Below, piece by piece: positions 1 through 9,623 of a stretch of 52,554 nucleotides of DNA; positions within the stretch are counted from its first letter, which is position 1, and every line of letters starts with the position of its first letter. The notes below the pieces were generated by a model. The model did no database searches. It had not been told where the DNA came from and worked only from the letters and a program-made list of their open reading frames with translations. The position numbers and the translations under genes were made by a program. Origin of the DNA: Candidatus Krumholzibacteriota bacterium (GTDB lineage Bacteria; Krumholzibacteriota; Krumholzibacteriia; Krumholzibacteriales; Krumholzibacteriaceae); contig JAUWCL010000011.1 of NCBI GenBank assembly GCA_030609325.1, positions 25,001 to 77,554 of the forward strand, written 5' to 3'.

Positions 1-588
<588 letters not shown>

Positions 589-653
589 GTTTTTTTACCT
601 GATCTCGTAAAAATGTCCTTCCATTACCCGATTCTGCTGTCATTTAAGTTTTT

Positions 654-768
<115 letters not shown>

Positions 769-773
769 TTTTC

Positions 774-805
774 AAGGGTTGCGATAAAACGCAGCCCTTT
801 TTTTA
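774..805 (+). terminator. rRNA operon intrinsic terminator 1
   Basis: AAGGGTTGCG and CGCAGCCCTT form a 10-bp stem with one G-U pair and a six-base loop, followed by a run of T. It sits directly downstream of 5S rRNA. Confidence 0.85.
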
Positions 806-813
806 TATCGAGT

Positions 814-838
814 GCCGCTTCATATGGAGCGGCTTTTT
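814..838 (+). terminator. rRNA operon intrinsic terminator 2
   Basis: GCCGCT and AGCGGC pair across an eight-base loop, followed by TTTTT. Tandem terminators are common behind rRNA operons. This one insulates the rRNA operon from the glycosyltransferase gene that starts 40 nt later. Confidence 0.7.
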
Positions 839-863
839 CTATGCTCTGAATCCGCCGCCGTTC

Positions 864-869
864 TATAAT
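864..869 (+). promoter_or_regulatory. TATAAT -10 box just upstream of the GT39 gene
   Basis: A perfect TATAAT lies eight bases before the ATG at 878. Transcription would begin almost at the start codon, giving a leaderless or nearly leaderless mRNA. This fits the lack of a ribosome binding site there. No good -35 element is seen at 16-18 nt. Confidence 0.4.
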
Positions 870-877
870 GGTCCGGT

Positions 878-2581
878 ATGGAAAACGGGAAGAGCGATAA
901 GTTCGGATGGAAGATCATCCTCGCGGTGACAGTGATAGTGCTCGTCCTTCTCTCGCTGGATCTCGGCGTGAACGATCTCGTCGGCGGAGACGAGGGGTAC
1001 TACGGGGTGATGGCGCGCAACATCCTGCATGATCCCCGATACATCGTGAACACGTCGATGAGCCCGCTCGGCCCGCCGGGAGACAAGCCGTTCCTCTATC
1101 CGCTGGTCCTTGCCGGATCGCTCGTTGTAGGAGGAATCGGTGAGGTCCCGATGCGTTTTGTCACCCTCCTTGCCGCGGCGGTCTCCGGGTTGTTCCTGAT
1201 GCTGATCGGATCGGAGCTGGGTAATCGGAGGGCGGGGATGCTCGCCGGTCTGATGTTTCTCTTCACGCCCCTGCTGGCTAACACCGGACGTACCGTGTCC
1301 GCCGAGCCCCTGCTCGTATCGCTTTCGCTCGCCGCCGTATTCCTGTTTCTCCAGGCGGTCCGTTCGGGCAGGCCGGCTCGTGGATTTGCAGCCGGGATGC
1401 TGTTCGGTCTTGCATTCCTGACGAAGCTCTGGCTTGTCGCCATCCCGATGGCGGGGGCACTGGGCGCCCTGCTGTTTTTCCGGAAGTTGTCTCCGGAGAG
1501 GTCCGGGAGGTCCGTGCTGCCCGTTATCGGCACAGCCCTCTCGGGATTACTGCTGTTTGGATCGCTTCAGCTTATCTTGTGTCTTATATTTTCCCCGGCC
1601 ACATTCCGGCACTGGCTGGGGATCTACACGGGATTCTCCCTGGCCGACCGTGTGGCGGGCGGCTCTTTCGCTTCGTACTGGCACAGGCCCTGGCATTTCT
1701 ATATCCTGCTGATCGGAAGGGTGTTCGGGCAGTGGCTGCCGCTTGTTCCCCTCGGAGTCATGACCGTACTCCGGAATCGCAGGGAATCGCCTGCTGCGGC
1801 AGTGACGATGCTCTGGCTGATTCCACTGGTCGTGATGTCATTTATCCCCATAAAGAGCGGCAATTATATCCTGCCGCTGATGCCGGCGATATTTCTTCTC
1901 GCCGGCTCGGGAGCAGCAGCGCTGATCGGCGTGCCGGCAGGATCGACCATAAGAATTTGGGATGCTGTACTGGCAGCCGCGATGGGTATGGCTCTCTGTC
2001 TCGCCGTCCAGCTCGATTTCAACGGCGGGGCGATACCGCGCATATACAGCACTCACATGCTGCGCATCCAGATCGTAATGACCGCAGCCGTGATGATACC
2101 GGCGTTCGCGCCGCGCGTGAGCCGCCGTGTCGCCGGAGTCTTTGCCATGGCGGCGATGTTGATCGCAATTGCCGGGGGATTGATCAGGGACATCCAGATC
2201 GTCAGGGCGCGAGATCATGTGACCGGCTACAGGAAGGCAGCGGCGACCCTTGCTCCCGGTCTGGAAGATATCGATCCCCGCTGGCTCTGCTTCATCTCGC
2301 CGGAGTGGCCGGCCGTGTCGTTCTACACATTCAGGACGGGCCGCTATTGGCAGTCGCCCTACGTGGATGCCGATCCAGGTGCGGCGATCGCCAGCCTCGA
2401 GGGGCCTCCGTTCTTCTATGTCATCCAGTACGACGACCGGTTATATGGGGGCGTCCCCGACGAGGATGTACTCGAGGTCATAGAGAGGGAAGCGTTTCCA
2501 CTCGAGTCCGGGGATGGCAGGATGAGCATCTACGTTAATCCGGCGCTGCGGGAGCGGCTGACGAACGGTATAGTTCCCTGA
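878..2581 (+). CDS. Dolichyl-phosphate-mannose-type glycosyltransferase (GT39/ArnT-like), integral membrane
   Basis: This 567-aa polytopic protein has a cytoplasmic N-terminal tail, a first membrane helix (about residues 12-30), then an extracytoplasmic loop with the acidic motif GGDEGYYGVMARNIL. That D-E signature is the catalytic/metal-binding motif of GT-C enzymes of the PMT/ArnT type. About ten further hydrophobic segments follow, then a soluble C-terminal domain from about residue 445. The family transfers a sugar from a polyprenyl-phosphate donor to protein or lipid A on the outer face of the inner membrane; the acceptor here is unknown. No Shine-Dalgarno precedes the ATG, and the mRNA may be leaderless. 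It stands alone, right after the rRNA terminators. Confidence 0.85.
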   Translation: MENGKSDKFGWKIILAVTVIVLVLLSLDLGVNDLVGGDEGYYGVMARNILHDPRYIVNTSMSPLGPPGDKPFLYPLVLAGSLVVGGIGEVPMRFVTLLAAAVSGLFLMLIGSELGNRRAGMLAGLMFLFTPLLANTGRTVSAEPLLVSLSLAAVFLFLQAVRSGRPARGFAAGMLFGLAFLTKLWLVAIPMAGALGALLFFRKLSPERSGRSVLPVIGTALSGLLLFGSLQLILCLIFSPATFRHWLGIYTGFSLADRVAGGSFASYWHRPWHFYILLIGRVFGQWLPLVPLGVMTVLRNRRESPAAAVTMLWLIPLVVMSFIPIKSGNYILPLMPAIFLLAGSGAAALIGVPAGSTIRIWDAVLAAAMGMALCLAVQLDFNGGAIPRIYSTHMLRIQIVMTAAVMIPAFAPRVSRRVAGVFAMAAMLIAIAGGLIRDIQIVRARDHVTGYRKAAATLAPGLEDIDPRWLCFISPEWPAVSFYTFRTGRYWQSPYVDADPGAAIASLEGPPFFYVIQYDDRLYGGVPDEDVLEVIEREAFPLESGDGRMSIYVNPALRERLTNGIVP

Positions 2582-2756
2582 GCACACCAGGCACAATGAA
2601 ATGTTATTATATCATGCGTAGACAGGCGGTGAACTCATGACATATCGAGAAGAAGTACAACCATTATAAAAAGAAGATAAAGACGCCCGAGGATTTCATA
2701 GAGCGCAGCGCCGTGGCAACCGAAGCACCCGCCGATACGACCGGGAAAGGAAAGGG

Positions 2757-3005
2757 ATGCGAACACGATTCGCTCTGATAGTCATCGGCGCGGTCTTCGA
2801 ACTGTACGGGGGGCAGGCAGGCGGCGAATCGCGCGGAGGGCTGAGGATTCTCAGTGCGGTCAAATTCTTCATGCTCCAGTTCGGCGGTGATTACTCTTTT
2901 CAGAACAATAAATGGGTCGAGGACGTCGAGACGCTCAACGAGCTCACGCCTGCCTACCAGGGATTCAAGTACAGGATGAGTCGGTATATCAAGCTGGCGC
3001 TGTGA
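2757..3005 (+). CDS. Hypothetical 82-aa protein or remnant of a broken gene
   Basis: The ATG is preceded by a purine-rich stretch (GGAAAGGAAAGGG) that could serve as a ribosome binding site, and codon third positions look like those of neighbouring genes. The product has no recognisable domain. Just upstream, frame 2641-2775 is also open and coding-like (lysine-rich, containing KTPEDFIERS) but has no start and ends in a different frame. The pair may therefore be one frameshifted gene. It ends about 37 nt before the BamA-like gene. I cannot assign a function. Confidence 0.35.
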   Translation: MRTRFALIVIGAVFELYGGQAGGESRGGLRILSAVKFFMLQFGGDYSFQNNKWVEDVETLNELTPAYQGFKYRMSRYIKLAL

Positions 3006-3042
3006 CGCTGAGGAACTCATCGATTTGCATGGAGGAAGATCC

Positions 3043-4347
3043 TTGTTGAGAAAAAGCACCGTTTCTCTCATCGTCGCGGCCTGTCTTCTCGCCGTTGCCG
3101 TATCCGATGTGTTTTCCCAAGCGGACGATTCCCATGTATACGGCCAGGTCGTTACCGACATCAGAGTAATCGGCTTGAAAACGACGAAGCCGTACATTGT
3201 CGAACGTGAACTTGCCACAAAGGTTGGAGAGCCGTTCACGAAAGAGAACGAGAGGAAGGACTACGGGCGACTCGACCGCCTGCATATCTTCAGTGAGATA
3301 GCGATCTACACAGCCCTCGAGGATGGGGGGCTCGTCGTATTCATCGAGGTCAAGGAGACCTTCGCCTACATGCCCGTCATAAGCCTCAGCATCAGCGATG
3401 AGAACGGCCTGTCGATCGGCGGCGGTCTCAAGTCGGTCAACCTGCTCGGGCAGGCGATCTATTTCTCCGGGGTCGCCAGGTTCGGGGGGGAGCTGACAGT
3501 GGAACTGGACCTTCGCGATCCGTGGGTGGCGGGAAATCACATCGGATACGTCGTCGAATATTATCACCGCAGCAGGGAGAACGCGATACACCAGTTCGAC
3601 GAGACTGCCAACGAGGCTTACCTTCTGGTCAGGAGTTACGTCAGGGAGAACGGCAGGGTGGCGGCACGTATGTTCTATCACGGGATCCAGAGCGATCGCG
3701 ACGGGAAGACTCTGTCCCCGGAGAACATCGACCATGTCATATACGGAAGCCTCGTTGTCGGGTACGACAGCAGGGACCTGTGGTCGAATCCGCAAGCCGG
3801 ATGGTGGAACAATATCGAGATCATCAAGTCGGGGCTTTTTGGCACCGACAGCGATTTCTGGCAGGGCAATTTCGACCTGAGACGTTTCCAGCCCCTCGCG
3901 CGCGGCCATACACTGGGCCTGTTTTCTCTATATACGTATACCACCGGCACTGTCGGAGTCGATGTGGCGAACTGGCAGACGTTCGGCATCGGAGGGAGCA
4001 ACTTGATCAGGGGTTATAATGTGGGGACAAAGGTCGGCAAGAACCAGTTTCTCAACACGGTAGAATACAGGTGGAATTTCATGCAGCCGAGACCGTTCAC
4101 ATACTTTGGTGTAACCGCCTCGCTTGGTCTGCAGCTCGCCCTCTTCACAGACTTCGGTTCGGAGTGGAACACGAACGACGAGTTCGATGACAACTTCATC
4201 TGGGGTGGTGGAACAGGGCTGAGGCTGATCATTCCCTATGTCGGACTCGTGCGGCTGGATTTCGGGTTCGGCGATAGCGATCCGTGGGTGGTGTTCCACC
4301 TCGCTACGGGGGAGAAGTCCGAACGGCAGAGGGAGAGGGTCAGGTAG
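3043..4347 (+). CDS. BamA/TamA-family outer membrane protein with one POTRA domain
   Basis: A ~434-aa protein with a signal peptide (hydrophobic SLIVAACLLAVAVSDVFS, cleavage likely before QADD). One POTRA-like domain follows at about residues 32-105 (VVTDIRVIGLKTTKPYIVERE ... YGRLDRLHIFSEI), and then a 16-stranded surface-antigen barrel running to the C-terminus. Typical barrel features are SIGGGLKSVNLLG, GGSNLIRGYN and the GGTGLRL segment near the end. The single POTRA makes it shorter than BamA (five POTRAs) and closer to small Omp85 variants. I chose TTG at 3043 (3046 is the alternative) because GGAGGA lies at 3031-3036; an earlier TTG at 3025 would place the Shine-Dalgarno inside the gene. 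Its substrate cannot be told from context. Confidence 0.85.
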   Translation: MLRKSTVSLIVAACLLAVAVSDVFSQADDSHVYGQVVTDIRVIGLKTTKPYIVERELATKVGEPFTKENERKDYGRLDRLHIFSEIAIYTALEDGGLVVFIEVKETFAYMPVISLSISDENGLSIGGGLKSVNLLGQAIYFSGVARFGGELTVELDLRDPWVAGNHIGYVVEYYHRSRENAIHQFDETANEAYLLVRSYVRENGRVAARMFYHGIQSDRDGKTLSPENIDHVIYGSLVVGYDSRDLWSNPQAGWWNNIEIIKSGLFGTDSDFWQGNFDLRRFQPLARGHTLGLFSLYTYTTGTVGVDVANWQTFGIGGSNLIRGYNVGTKVGKNQFLNTVEYRWNFMQPRPFTYFGVTASLGLQLALFTDFGSEWNTNDEFDDNFIWGGGTGLRLIIPYVGLVRLDFGFGDSDPWVVFHLATGEKSERQRERVR

Positions 4348-4371
4348 TTGCCGCGCTCAGTTGCGGCGTAC

Positions 4372-5057
4372 TCAGGGATGATCCGGCGGAAGCGGATTCA
4401 AGATCGTCCAGAGCGGAACATGATCGCTCGCCTGCCCTTCCTCGAACTTCCCCGCGGCTACGACCTCGAATCCCTTCGTGAAGATATGATCGAGCTCCAT
4501 CTTCCACAGTCCGAATGGAAGTACTCTTGCCGTCCAGCCCACGCCCGAGTTTGCCCTGACGAATCCCGATGCGGTGAAAGACTTCGCGATATTCTTCACA
4601 TTCCTCCCGAACGGAGTGTTGAAATCCCCCGCGATTATCACGTGTGAATAGTTCTTCGAGACGGCGCGCACGAGCGAGTCGGCCTGCTCGAGAGGACGGC
4701 GTTGCCGAAGTCCCTGCCGTGAGCCTTGTGTACCGATGCGGGGTAGTAGACGTATTCGAGGTCGAGGCTGTCGGCGACGAGCCTGGCACCCTCGCCGTCC
4801 ATCTCCTGGAGCAGTATGATGTCGGCAAGACTCAGGTAGGGGACCGTTCTGAGTTCCTCGATCGCGGTAGATACCTTTTTACCGTACTTGACGTTGTAAG
4901 AGATGACCTTGACGGTGTCGGGCGCGGTCTCCCGCGGGGCGCAATCCGCGTAGTCCCCTTCGAGCCTCGGCCCCTCGGGATCGAGGTAGTTGTTTATCGT
5001 GCCGCATGATGTCGCCATGAGCGCGAGCATGAATACGTATATCGGCAGTCTCTTCAT
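4372..5057 (-). pseudogene. Endonuclease/exonuclease/phosphatase-family lipoprotein gene with internal out-of-frame deletion
   Basis: Read on the minus strand, ATG at 5057 begins a lipoprotein signal (MKRLPIYVFMLALMATSCG) after a GGAGAAAAGAAG ribosome binding site. The N-terminal half of an EEP-superfamily fold follows: VKVISYNVKYG, DIILLQEMD, YYPASVH and DFGNAVLSS. Reading then jumps to another frame near 4684-4695 and continues as EQADSLVRAV, VIIAGDFNTPFG, the DHIF segment and the C-terminal catalytic ASDHVPLW. The ~60 residues that normally lie between GNAVLS and the GDFN strand are missing. Both frames can be read through the same ~10 bases at the junction, as expected from deletion between short direct repeats. 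The gene is probably inactive. Confidence 0.8.
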
Positions 5058-5130
5058 CTTCTTTTCTCCGGTCCCGTCGCATCCGGGCATCCATGGATAT
5101 ATCTTGACAACCCTATTTCTATAATAATAA

Positions 5131-5400
5131 GTTACTGAAAACAATGATATTCAGACAGAACATCATTGTGCCTCGAAAGCCGGGGATGTACCGTGCTGGG
5201 GACCGTGGGGCGAGTCGATAGATGTCCAACAGTACACCGAAGGGACGCTGCTCATCGATTTCATCAGCTACGAGACCAAGACCCTGATCTGGAGGGGTAC
5301 GGCGCAGAAAGTTCTCTCGGGCAGTCCCGATCCGGACAAGATGAACGCCGAGATCAACAAGGTCGTCGAAAAGCTGCTCATCAACTTTCCGCCTAAGTAG
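5131..5400 (+). pseudogene. 5'-truncated DUF4136-family lipoprotein gene
   Basis: From about 5197 to the stop at 5398 the frame encodes WGPWGESIDVQQYTEGTLLI, then the DUF4136 hallmark TLIWRGTA and the C-terminal VVEKLLINFPPK. These features are characteristic of the C-terminal ~65 residues of DUF4136, a family of small lipoproteins of unknown function. Upstream the frame runs back only to a stop at 5128-5130, with no start codon and no signal peptide. The N-terminal ~100 residues are absent. It lies beside the broken EEP gene. Confidence 0.7.
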
Positions 5401-5433
5401 GCAGGCAGGGACAACGGAAAATCGATCGCCATG

Positions 5434-5461
5434 GCCGCGTCCCTCTATGGCGCGGCTTTTT
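5434..5461 (+). terminator. Intrinsic terminator behind the DUF4136 remnant
   Basis: GCCGCG and CGCGGC pair across an 11-base loop, followed by TTTTT. It would have ended the DUF4136 transcript and is still well formed. Confidence 0.6.
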
Positions 5462-5468
5462 GGGGAAT

Positions 5469-5594
5469 ATGATCCATGAAGTGAAATATATCTTCAGGCC
5501 GCTGGCGATCAAATGGCGCGGATACGCCCAGTTCGCCGCCAGGAACAGGTTTCGCGGATATGAATCGATAATCGGACTTCTCTTCTCGTTCTGA
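5469..5594 (+). pseudogene. 41-aa ORF, possibly the N-terminal stub of an ABC-2-type permease gene
   Basis: ATG at 5469 opens a 41-residue frame (beginning MIHEVKYIFRPLAIKWRGYA) that ends 12 nt before the histidine kinase start. The basic segment with FRP...NRFRG before a short hydrophobic end resembles the cytoplasmic N-terminus of some ABC-2-type exporter permeases, whose remaining ~500 residues would be missing. That resemblance is from memory and weak. It could also be a genuine micro-ORF ahead of the kinase. Confidence 0.3.
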
Positions 5595-5606
5595 CGGGAG
5601 TAAACG

Positions 5607-8291
5607 ATGCCGGAGATTTCTTCGAGGAAAGATCTTCTTGCAAGAATAAAGGAGCTGAAAGGGCGGGCTGGTGATGCCGGGTCCACCTCCGCCTGGCGTG
5701 ACCTCTTCTTCGATCTCTCTATCGACATGCTGTGCGTCGCCGGCCTTGACGGCTGCTTCCTCCATCTGAGTCCGTCATGGAAGAGGATTCTCGGATGGGA
5801 CGAGAAGGATCTCCTCGACAGGACGCCCCTCGAATTCGTCCATCCCGACGATCACGAAAGGACGCTCGAGGCCTGGAAGAGGCTCGCCGCCGGCGAAGAA
5901 ATCCTCGGATTCGAGAACAGGTACAGGTGCAGCGATGGTTCGTACAGATGGATCGAATGGAACTCGTTCCCCCTTCCCGAGGCCGAGCTCGTATTCGCCG
6001 TGGCGCGTGATATCACGCGGGCAAAGGAGACCGGGCGTGAGCTCAGAGAGAGCGAGACGAGATACAGGCTGCTTTTCGAGCTTGCGAACGACGCGATCTT
6101 CCTGATGAAGGAGGATATGTTCGTCGACTGCAATCCCAAAACCCTTGAGATGTTTGGATGTACGCGCGACCAGATCATCGGGCGTCCTCCGTACGAGTTC
6201 TCGCCTCCGACGCAGCCCGACGGCAGGGACTCGCGGGAAAAGGCGCTGGAAAAGATAAATGCCGCCATCGAAGGCAGGTTCCAGCTCTTCGAGTGGCAGC
6301 ATATACGCGCCGACGGCACCCCGTTCGACACCGAGGTCAGCCTCAACAGCCTCAAGCTGACCGACGAGGTTTTCATCCAGGCGATAGTGAGGGACATCAC
6401 GAAGCGCAAGGAGTCGGAGGAGAAGTTCAGAAATATCGTCGAGGCGTCTCCGATGGGCATATTTCTCTACCAGCTCGAAGATGACGGGAACCTTGTCTTC
6501 ATCGGCGCGAATCCTGCCGCCGATACGATTCTGGGGGTGGACAACAGCCTCTTTATCGGCAAGACGATCGAGGAAGCGTTTCCCCCGCTGGCCGAGACGG
6601 AGATACCCGACAGGTACAGGGAAGTGGCACGCGGCGGCAAGCCGCGGCAGACCGAGCAGGTCGATTACGGGTACGGAGAGATCAGAGGCGTGTTCGAAGT
6701 ATATGCCTTCCAGACCGCTCCGGGGAAGATGGCCGTGATGTTCCTCGACGTAACGGAGAGAAAGAGGACCGAGGATGCGCTGCGCGAGAGCGAGAGCAGG
6801 TACAGGCGGATCTTTGAGAACGTCAGGGAGATCTACTTCGAGTCGACACTCGATGGGGAGGTCGTCGAGGTCAGCCCGTCCATCGAGGATATCCTCAAGG
6901 TCAGGAGAAAGGATGTCCTGGAGAAGAACGCCGTCTTCATGTACGCCGATCCTGAGGCGCGGAAGATATACATAGAAACACTGCGCACCAAGGGTTCGGT
7001 GACGAACTACATCGTCGATATGGTCGACAGCGAGGGGACGGTGCATCCCGTTTCTATCACGGCGACACTCATTCCTGTGGAGGGAGACGAGTCGCTGAGA
7101 ATCGTGGGTTCAATGCGGGACATCACAGAGAGCAGGAGACTGCAGGAACAACTGCAGCAGGCGCAGAAGATGGAGGCGGTCGGAACGCTGGCGGGAGGGA
7201 TAGCCCACGATTTCAACAATATTCTCACGACGATTATCGGGGGCACCGACCTGATACTGAGCCTGATCAGCGAGGACGATCCGGTATATCCGACCGTTTA
7301 CGATATGCACAAGACGGGGATCAAGGCCTCGAGGCTGACGAGGCAGCTCCTCGCCTTCAGCAGGAAGCAGGTCTTCGAGGCGAGTGTGGTCGACGTCAAC
7401 GAGGTCATAGAGGAGCTCCAGCCGCTGCTCAAGAGGCTTCTAAGGGAGGATATCGAGCTGGCCGTGCACCTCGGCCCCGGCGAGAAGAAGATCAAGGCCA
7501 ACCCGACACAGCTCGAGATGATGCTGATCAATCTCTCGATAAACGCCGTGGACGCGATGCCGGACGGTGGCAAGCTGATCATCGAGACCGGATTCGTCGA
7601 GCTCGAGGAAAGGCTCGTAAAATCGCATTTTATAATCGAGCCGGGCAGCTACGTACAGATATCGGTATCTGATACGGGGACCGGCATGGACGAGAGTATC
7701 GTAGACAAGATCTTCGATCCCTTCTTCACGACGAAAGAGAGGGGAAAGGGTACGGGCCTCGGGCTTGCGGTCGTCTACGGGATCGTCAAGCAGCACGGTG
7801 GATACATATACGTCTACAGCGAACCGGGCGAAGGCTCGAGCTTCAAGCTCCTCTTCCCGCCGACCAGCGGGGCGATCATGAGAGAGGAATCCGCAAGGCT
7901 GGGAGAGAGCGCCGCCGGCGGCAGCGAGACGGTGCTCGTCGTCGAGGACGACAGGATCGTCCTCAATCTGGTCGAGAGAATACTGAAGGAGCAAGGATAC
8001 GACGTACACTGCGCCTCTGACGGAGAGGAGGCGCTCGAGATAGCGAAGAAGATCGGCGGCGGGCTCGATATCCTTGTCACCGACATCGTGATGCCGGGAA
8101 TGAACGGCAGGGAGCTCCACCGCCGAGTCACGGAATTCTACCCGAAGGCGAAGGTCCTCTTCATGTCCGGCTACACCGACAATGTGATTATCCACAAGGG
8201 ATTCGCCGACGAGGGCGTGAGGTTCCTGCAGAAGCCGTTCACCGTCCGGGAACTTGCTGACAAAGTAAGGGAGACACTGGAGGATCGATGA
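5607..8291 (+). CDS. Hybrid sensor histidine kinase: four PAS domains, HisKA, HATPase_c, receiver
   Basis: This 894-aa soluble protein has no membrane segment. Four tandem PAS domains occupy about residues 30-150, 151-275, 276-390 and 393-515, each closed by a D(I/V)T(R/K/E) PAC-type end such as [10 protein letters not shown]. The HisKA H-box [11 protein letters not shown] has phospho-acceptor His534. The HATPase N-box ([14 protein letters not shown]), G1 (SDTGTGMD), F-box ([18 protein letters not shown]) and G2 follow. A C-terminal receiver domain (about 775-894) has VVEDD, phospho-acceptor Asp826 in [11 protein letters not shown] and the KPF lysine. It probably senses a cytoplasmic signal and autophosphorylates, then passes phosphate His534 to Asp826. 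No separate response regulator or Hpt gene is adjacent. It overlaps the next gene by 4 nt (ATGA). Confidence 0.95.
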   Translation: MPEISSRKDLLARIKELKGRAGDAGSTSAWRDLFFDLSIDMLCVAGLDGCFLHLSPSWKRILGWDEKDLLDRTPLEFVHPDDHERTLEAWKRLAAGEEILGFENRYRCSDGSYRWIEWNSFPLPEAELVFAVARDITRAKETGRELRESETRYRLLFELANDAIFLMKEDMFVDCNPKTLEMFGCTRDQIIGRPPYEFSPPTQPDGRDSREKALEKINAAIEGRFQLFEWQHIRADGTPFDTEVSLNSLKLTDEVFIQAIVRDITKRKESEEKFRNIVEASPMGIFLYQLEDDGNLVFIGANPAADTILGVDNSLFIGKTIEEAFPPLAETEIPDRYREVARGGKPRQTEQVDYGYGEIRGVFEVYAFQTAPGKMAVMFLDVTERKRTEDALRESESRYRRIFENVREIYFESTLDGEVVEVSPSIEDILKVRRKDVLEKNAVFMYADPEARKIYIETLRTKGSVTNYIVDMVDSEGTVHPVSITATLIPVEGDESLRIVGSMRDITESRRLQEQLQQAQKMEAVGTLAGGIAHDFNNILTTIIGGTDLILSLISEDDPVYPTVYDMHKTGIKASRLTRQLLAFSRKQVFEASVVDVNEVIEELQPLLKRLLREDIELAVHLGPGEKKIKANPTQLEMMLINLSINAVDAMPDGGKLIIETGFVELEERLVKSHFIIEPGSYVQISVSDTGTGMDESIVDKIFDPFFTTKERGKGTGLGLAVVYGIVKQHGGYIYVYSEPGEGSSFKLLFPPTSGAIMREESARLGESAAGGSETVLVVEDDRIVLNLVERILKEQGYDVHCASDGEEALEIAKKIGGGLDILVTDIVMPGMNGRELHRRVTEFYPKAKVLFMSGYTDNVIIHKGFADEGVRFLQKPFTVRELADKVRETLEDR

Positions 8292-8779
8292 ACGCCCGCC
8301 ATTCCGGGAGCGAACCATCAATAACGTTCGATGTGCCCCCGTCTCCGGGCACCTATGTTCTCGTACTGAAGCTTCACTGGGAGAGTGTGATAGAGGTCGG
8401 CGGGCTCGGAGAACTCACCTTTCCCGCGGGGACCTGTCTCTACTGCGGAAGCGCGCTGGGACCGGGCGGGCTCGCCGCAAGGATCGCCCATCACACCCGT
8501 TTTCCAGCGCTGCCGAGATGGCACATCGATTATCTCAGGTTCGCCGCGTCTCCCACGGAGGTGTGGTATACCGAATCGGACGAGAGACTCGAGCACGAGT
8601 GGGCCGGAATCCTGGCCGGCATCGAGGGCGTCGAGGAAGCGGCGTCCGGGTTCGGTTCCTCCGACTGCGGCTGTGCCTCCCATCTCTTCCGCACGGACAG
8701 GGATAATATCTTCGATATCTTCAGCAGCCTCGCCGGCGGTTGGGTGATGAGGGCGGTCGCCGTCAGACAGAGCGGATAA
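8288..8779 (+). CDS. DUF123 (GIY-YIG-like fold) protein
   Basis: A 163-aa protein matching the stand-alone DUF123 family: GTYVLVLKL near the N-terminus, then [27 protein letters not shown] and the C-terminal [13 protein letters not shown]123 is distantly related to GIY-YIG nucleases and sometimes fused to endonuclease III in archaea, so a nucleic-acid role is likely but unproven. Its ATG overlaps the stop of the hybrid kinase gene (ATGA), so the two are translationally coupled, an odd pairing. Its 3' end overlaps the convergent aminotransferase gene by 17 nt. Confidence 0.85.
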   Translation: MNARHSGSEPSITFDVPPSPGTYVLVLKLHWESVIEVGGLGELTFPAGTCLYCGSALGPGGLAARIAHHTRFPALPRWHIDYLRFAASPTEVWYTESDERLEHEWAGILAGIEGVEEAASGFGSSDCGCASHLFRTDRDNIFDIFSSLAGGWVMRAVAVRQSG

Positions 8780-9620
8780 CCGCTGAGAACGCGGCCTGAA
8801 GTTTCCGTGTCAGGGAGCCTGGAGTTCCGCCACCCACATCCATCCCGTCCACCGATATGACCGGCATGATCTCCCTCGTTGTGCTGAGCAGCATCATCTC
8901 CGCCGCCCGGGGGAGCTCTTCTTCCCTGAACGGTCTCTCCGCCACAGGGATCCCGGTCCGCGAGCAGAGATCGAAGACGATCCTCTTCGTGATCCCGGGA
9001 AGGACCACGTTCGACTCGGGATGTGTTACGACGGTCCCGCTTAATACGGCGCAGAACGTGGATGTCGCCCCTTCCGTTACCACGCCGTCGCGGACGAACA
9101 CCGCCTCGCCGGCGCCGGCGTCCTCGGCCATCTGCCTTGCGAGGATGTTCGGAAGGAGGGAGATTGATTTGATGTCGCACCTGCTCCATCTCGTGTCGGG
9201 GACTAGAATCACCGGGATGCCCCTGTCGCGCTGCTCCAGCGGCGGATCGAAGGGGACGGCATGGGCATAGACGGTAGGGGCTGCTTTCACCGCGGGGAAC
9301 TGGTGCGTGCGCGGTGCGGCGCCCCTCGTGATCTGGACGTAGATCAGCGCCTCCGATCCCGCGAGGCCGCTTCGATCGAGGAGCTCGGGAAAGATTTCTT
9401 CGAGCCCGTTCGCCGCGCCCTTATCGATCCTGATCTCACGGAGGCTGCGGTGCAGTCGCTCGATATGGGCGGCCTCTTCGAAGAGCGAACCCCGGTATGA
9501 GCGGATTACCTCGTAGACGCCGTCGGCGAACATGAAGCCGCGGTCGAGGGGCGATACGGCAGCCTCTCTCTGCGGGACGAAGCTGCCGTCGAGATAGACG
9601 ACGGTGTCGCCGGTCTTCAT
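8763..9620 (-). CDS. dat: Class IV aminotransferase, probable D-amino-acid transaminase
   Basis: A 285-aa fold-type IV PLP enzyme. It begins VYLDGSFVPQREAAVSPLDRG followed by FMFADGVYEVIR, the pattern of D-alanine aminotransferases. The PLP lysine is Lys151 in DIKSISLLPNILARQ, again closer to Dat than to IlvE, where NYLNNILA is usual. TEGATSTFC and the glycine-rich PGITKRIV segment bind the cofactor phosphate. Expected reaction: D-alanine + 2-oxoglutarate to pyruvate + D-glutamate, feeding peptidoglycan precursors. Branched-chain or aminodeoxychorismate specificity cannot be excluded. It converges on the DUF123 gene. A C-terminal stub of another gene ends 3 nt before its start. Confidence 0.85.
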   Translation of the reverse strand: MKTGDTVVYLDGSFVPQREAAVSPLDRGFMFADGVYEVIRSYRGSLFEEAAHIERLHRSLREIRIDKGAANGLEEIFPELLDRSGLAGSEALIYVQITRGAAPRTHQFPAVKAAPTVYAHAVPFDPPLEQRDRGIPVILVPDTRWSRCDIKSISLLPNILARQMAEDAGAGEAVFVRDGVVTEGATSTFCAVLSGTVVTHPESNVVLPGITKRIVFDLCSRTGIPVAERPFREEELPRAAEMMLLSTTREIMPVISVDGMDVGGGTPGSLTRKLQAAFSAVIRSV

Positions 9621-9623
9621 GGG

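Noticed and set aside
5104-5125. TTGACA and TATAAT before the DUF4136 remnant
   Set aside because: The two boxes are only 10 nt apart, far below the 16-18 nt needed by sigma-70 polymerase.
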